Positions 61,818-64,000 of a stretch of 64,000 nt of DNA are shown here, piece after piece. The stretch is from the NCBI GenBank assembly GCA_965200775.1, contig OZ241383.1:248001-312000 (forward strand), read 5' to 3'. Position numbers and translations under genes: made by a program. Source of the stretch: Poriferisocius sp965200775 (GTDB lineage Bacteria > Actinomycetota > Acidimicrobiia > Acidimicrobiales > Bin134). Position 1 is the stretch's first letter. Each line of letters opens with the position of its first letter. Under the pieces are notes generated by a model, which searched no databases, was not told the DNA's origin, and worked only from the letters and a program-made list of their open reading frames with translations.

Positions 61818-62871
61818 TCTCTTGGTCGAAACCGCCGAGCTGGTTGACGTTGCCTCGGTGTCGTATGAGGAGCAGGCAATCGCCGACCTCATCGAGGCTC
61901 GGCTGAGATCGGTGCCTGCGCTGACGGTGGACCGGGTGGGCGACAACGTCGTGGCTCGCACCTCCCTGGGCCGAGACCACCGGGTGCTGATCGGCGGCCA
62001 CAGCGACACCGTGCCACCCAACGGCAACGCCACGGCCCGGATCGACGGCGACGTTCTGTGGGGCCTGGGAGCAGCCGACATGAAGGCCGCGTTGGCCGTC
62101 ATGCTCGACCTGGCCGCAACCGTGGAGGAGCCCGCCGTGGACGTGACCTGGCTGGTGTACGCCCGTGAGGAGGTCCGGCTGGCCGACAACGGGCTGCGGG
62201 AGCTGTTCGAGCTTCGCCCCGACCTGCTGGCCGCCGATGTGGCCTTGCTGGGCGAGCCCACCGGGGGAGCGCTGGAAGCGGGTTGTCAGGGGGTGCTTCG
62301 AGCAGAGGTCACGCTGGCAGGAGTCCGGGCCCACACCGCAAGACCGTGGATGGGAACCAACGCCATCCACCGGCTGGCACCGCTGCTCTCGGTGGTGGAT
62401 AGGTACGAGCCCCGCACGCCGGAGATCGACGGCTGCCGGTATCGGGAGTCCCTGCAGGCTGTGGCGGTGGAGGGTGGAGTGGCGGGCAACGTGGTGCCCG
62501 ATGCGGCCGTGGTGACGCTGGGTCACCGGTTCGCCCCCGACCGCAACGCCGCCGAGGCCGAGGCTTTCCTCACAGAGCTGCTGGCTCCCGTGATGGGTGA
62601 CGGTGATGCCTTTGAAGTGGTCGACCGGTCTCCCGCTGCTTTGCCCGGTTTGAGTCACCCCGTGGTGAAGAGGCTGATCGGGCGCAACCTGTTGGAGGTT
62701 CGAGCCAAGCTGGGATGGACCGACGTGGCCTTCTTCGCCGAGCAGGGCGTGCCGGCGGCCAACTTCGGTCCCGGCGATCCGACCCTGGCCCACACCGCCG
62801 AGGAGCGGGTGGAACGGTCGGCCATAGAGAGCTACCGGCAGGTGCTTGAGGAGCTGTTGACCGCTGGCTGA
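61810..62871 (+). CDS. dapE: Succinyl-diaminopimelate desuccinylase
   Basis: Zinc peptidase of the M20 family that removes succinate to give LL-DAP. 353 residues. Metal ligands in LIGGHSDTVPPNGNATARI near 60, WGLGAADMKAALAVMLDLA near 85, the catalytic Glu in VYAREEVRLADNGLREL near 116, and a C-terminal His in FGPGDPTLAHTAEERVE near 320. It completes the dapC-dapD-dapE series, so the succinylase variant of the DAP pathway is used. Confidence 0.95.
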   Translation: MADLLVETAELVDVASVSYEEQAIADLIEARLRSVPALTVDRVGDNVVARTSLGRDHRVLIGGHSDTVPPNGNATARIDGDVLWGLGAADMKAALAVMLDLAATVEEPAVDVTWLVYAREEVRLADNGLRELFELRPDLLAADVALLGEPTGGALEAGCQGVLRAEVTLAGVRAHTARPWMGTNAIHRLAPLLSVVDRYEPRTPEIDGCRYRESLQAVAVEGGVAGNVVPDAAVVTLGHRFAPDRNAAEAEAFLTELLAPVMGDGDAFEVVDRSPAALPGLSHPVVKRLIGRNLLEVRAKLGWTDVAFFAEQGVPAANFGPGDPTLAHTAEERVERSAIESYRQVLEELLTAG

Positions 62872-62928
62872 CCGGGCCTCCTCGGCCCTCCACGGACAAA
62901 CTGTCACCGCTGTCTGGACAATGGTCAC

Positions 62929-63228
62929 ATGGCATTACCCATGTTTGATCAACCGACTTGTAACCCACCCCTGGCCGGTCCGGCGCTGGCCCTTGTGTCC
63001 GACGGCTCTTCCCCGCCGTCGCGCCGACCGGTACCCGAAAGGGTGTACTGGTTCCGCCGGGTGCTGGTAGCCGCACTGCTGCTGCTGTTCCTGTGGCTCA
63101 GCTCGCTGCTGGCCTCGGAGCTTCGGTGGACGCTGTCCCCGCAGGACCCAGTGGGCCTGTCCGAAACCGCCCCGGCTTACGTGGTGGTGAACGACACCGC
63201 GGTGCCGGTCAGCCCCCTCAGCGATTAG
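62929..63228 (+). CDS. Small single-pass membrane protein
   Basis: 99 residues. A Pro-rich N-terminus, one clear transmembrane helix (VLVAALLLLFLWLSSLLASE near 45-64) and a short outer tail (SETAPAYVVVNDTAVPV). The Arg-rich flank before the helix suggests the N-terminus stays inside. No family recognised. Just upstream, at about 62896, is a diverged copy of the AAACTGTCACC element found at 6.9 kb. Confidence 0.6.
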   Translation: MALPMFDQPTCNPPLAGPALALVSDGSSPPSRRPVPERVYWFRRVLVAALLLLFLWLSSLLASELRWTLSPQDPVGLSETAPAYVVVNDTAVPVSPLSD

Positions 63229-63261
63229 CAGCGGTTCGCGGTCTTGGCAGGAGGCGACAGG

Positions 63262-63996
63262 TCAATGGGCGAGGTAACGCATGAACAGGGTCTGGTTTCG
63301 GGCCAGCACCCGGGCCAGCCGGAACCGGTTGGGTTGCGGTGGTGCGCCCTGCGCCATCCGGGGGGTGTCGCCTCCCACCACCAGGGGCGACACCGTCCAG
63401 CACACCTCGTCGAGGAGCCCAGCGGCCACGAGCTGCCCGTTGAGACCGGGTCCGCCCTCGGCCAACACCACCCGGGCCCCAGAGCGCCCGATACGGGCCA
63501 ACACCTCGGCCAAGTCCACGTGGTCTGTGCCCAACCGGTGAACCTCGGCCACGGCCTCGGCGTCGGCCAGGCGTTCGGCGGGAGGGTCGGCCACGGTGAA
63601 GAGCAGGGGGGGAGGCTGGTCGTCGAATACAGGAGCTGCGAAGTCCAACTCCAGCGAACGGCTGACCACAGCCAAGCGGGGTCTCGGTGCCTGGTTCCGG
63701 GCGAGCCGGTCGGCGGCGACCTCGGGTCGGGTCCGGGGCGGCCCGTAGCCCTCCTGTCTGAGGGTTGTTGCCGCCACCAAGATCACGTCGGCCACCGCTC
63801 GGATGGCGGCGAACATCTCCCTGTCCTCCGGTCCCGACAATCCCCGGGACACGCCGTCCACCGAGGTGGCCCCGTCCACCGAGGTGACCATGTTCACCAT
63901 CAGCCACGGTCGGTCGGGACGAGGATCGCGGCGGTCGGAAGCCAGCAGATCGAACGGATCCACGTCGGGGGTGAACCGGGGGAAGAGCTGATCCAT
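63262..63996 (-). CDS. Pyrimidine reductase family protein (RibD C-terminal domain)
   Basis: 244 residues of the dihydrofolate-reductase-like RibD_C family: MVNMVTSVDGATSVDG near 32, VILVAATTLRQEGYGPPR near 69, RLAVVSRSLELD near 107 and VVLAEGGPGLNGQLVAAGLL near 172, the NADPH-binding glycine loop. It has no deaminase domain, so it is either a stand-alone riboflavin-pathway reductase or a related enzyme. The ATG at 63996 is 4 nt from the window end. Confidence 0.88.
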   Translation of the reverse strand: MDQLFPRFTPDVDPFDLLASDRRDPRPDRPWLMVNMVTSVDGATSVDGVSRGLSGPEDREMFAAIRAVADVILVAATTLRQEGYGPPRTRPEVAADRLARNQAPRPRLAVVSRSLELDFAAPVFDDQPPPLLFTVADPPAERLADAEAVAEVHRLGTDHVDLAEVLARIGRSGARVVLAEGGPGLNGQLVAAGLLDEVCWTVSPLVVGGDTPRMAQGAPPQPNRFRLARVLARNQTLFMRYLAH

Positions 63997-64000
63997 CGGC

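Overview
The window is a high-GC bacterial chromosome segment. The tiny ribosomal proteins bS22 and bL37, GTG/TTG starts, TANNNT -10 boxes placed directly before start codons, and a PafBC/RecA-NDp-type recA promoter all point to an actinobacterium. Overall gene content would suit the class Acidimicrobiia, but that placement is an inference.

Layout. 1-5.5 kb: thiamine operon on the minus strand (thiC-thiE-thiO-thiS-thiG-thiE2-thiD) behind a TPP riboswitch; thiD runs off the left edge. 5.6-11.2 kb: decaying accessory island with a DUF222/HNH nuclease and an HsdR-N-like nuclease, each broken by one in-frame TAG, a DUF499 ATPase fragment, an intact Xre/RES toxin-antitoxin pair, and chimeric relics of a second module. 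11.2-22.3 kb: pgi, a FtsX-type ABC exporter, 1-Cys peroxiredoxin, a LysM lipoprotein, an NAD-kinase-like protein coupled to a D-aminoacylase. 22.4-35.2 kb: nucleoside salvage (upp, deoC, an ALDH16-like pair, a deoxyribonucleotidase, deoA, cdd and a BmpA-type nucleoside ABC importer). 35.4-40.2 kb: SDR oxidoreductase, ferritin-like diiron protein, bicupin, DUF4143 ATPase, DCC protein, bL37. 40.3-49.5 kb: housekeeping block ychF, DUF192, rsmI, VOC protein, metG, tatD, rsmA, ispE, bS22, tRNA-Gln, a short glmU-like gene, prs. 49.6-50.8 kb: small genes, a 16-G run and a disrupted secreted-protein gene. 50.9-64 kb: add, cinA, msrB, recA, miaB, miaA, dapF, hflX, dapC-dapD-dapE and a RibD-C reductase.

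How the genes fit together. The salvage block imports nucleosides, splits or deaminates them, and sends the deoxyribose phosphate through DeoC to acetaldehyde, which an aldehyde dehydrogenase can oxidise. The dap genes form the succinylase route to meso-diaminopimelate.

The most unusual observation concerns gene junctions. At three separate junctions of overlapping co-directional genes (thiE2/thiD, the two nucleoside permeases, the two ALDH genes) the stop/start overlap has been tandemly duplicated with periods of 41, 53 and 62 bp. All three periods equal 2 modulo 3, exactly what is needed for each start to run in frame to the next copy's stop. The result is chains of micro-ORFs that can pass ribosomes from gene to gene. 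A fourth, diverged start duplication precedes dapE and also makes a micro-ORF that ends on the real start.
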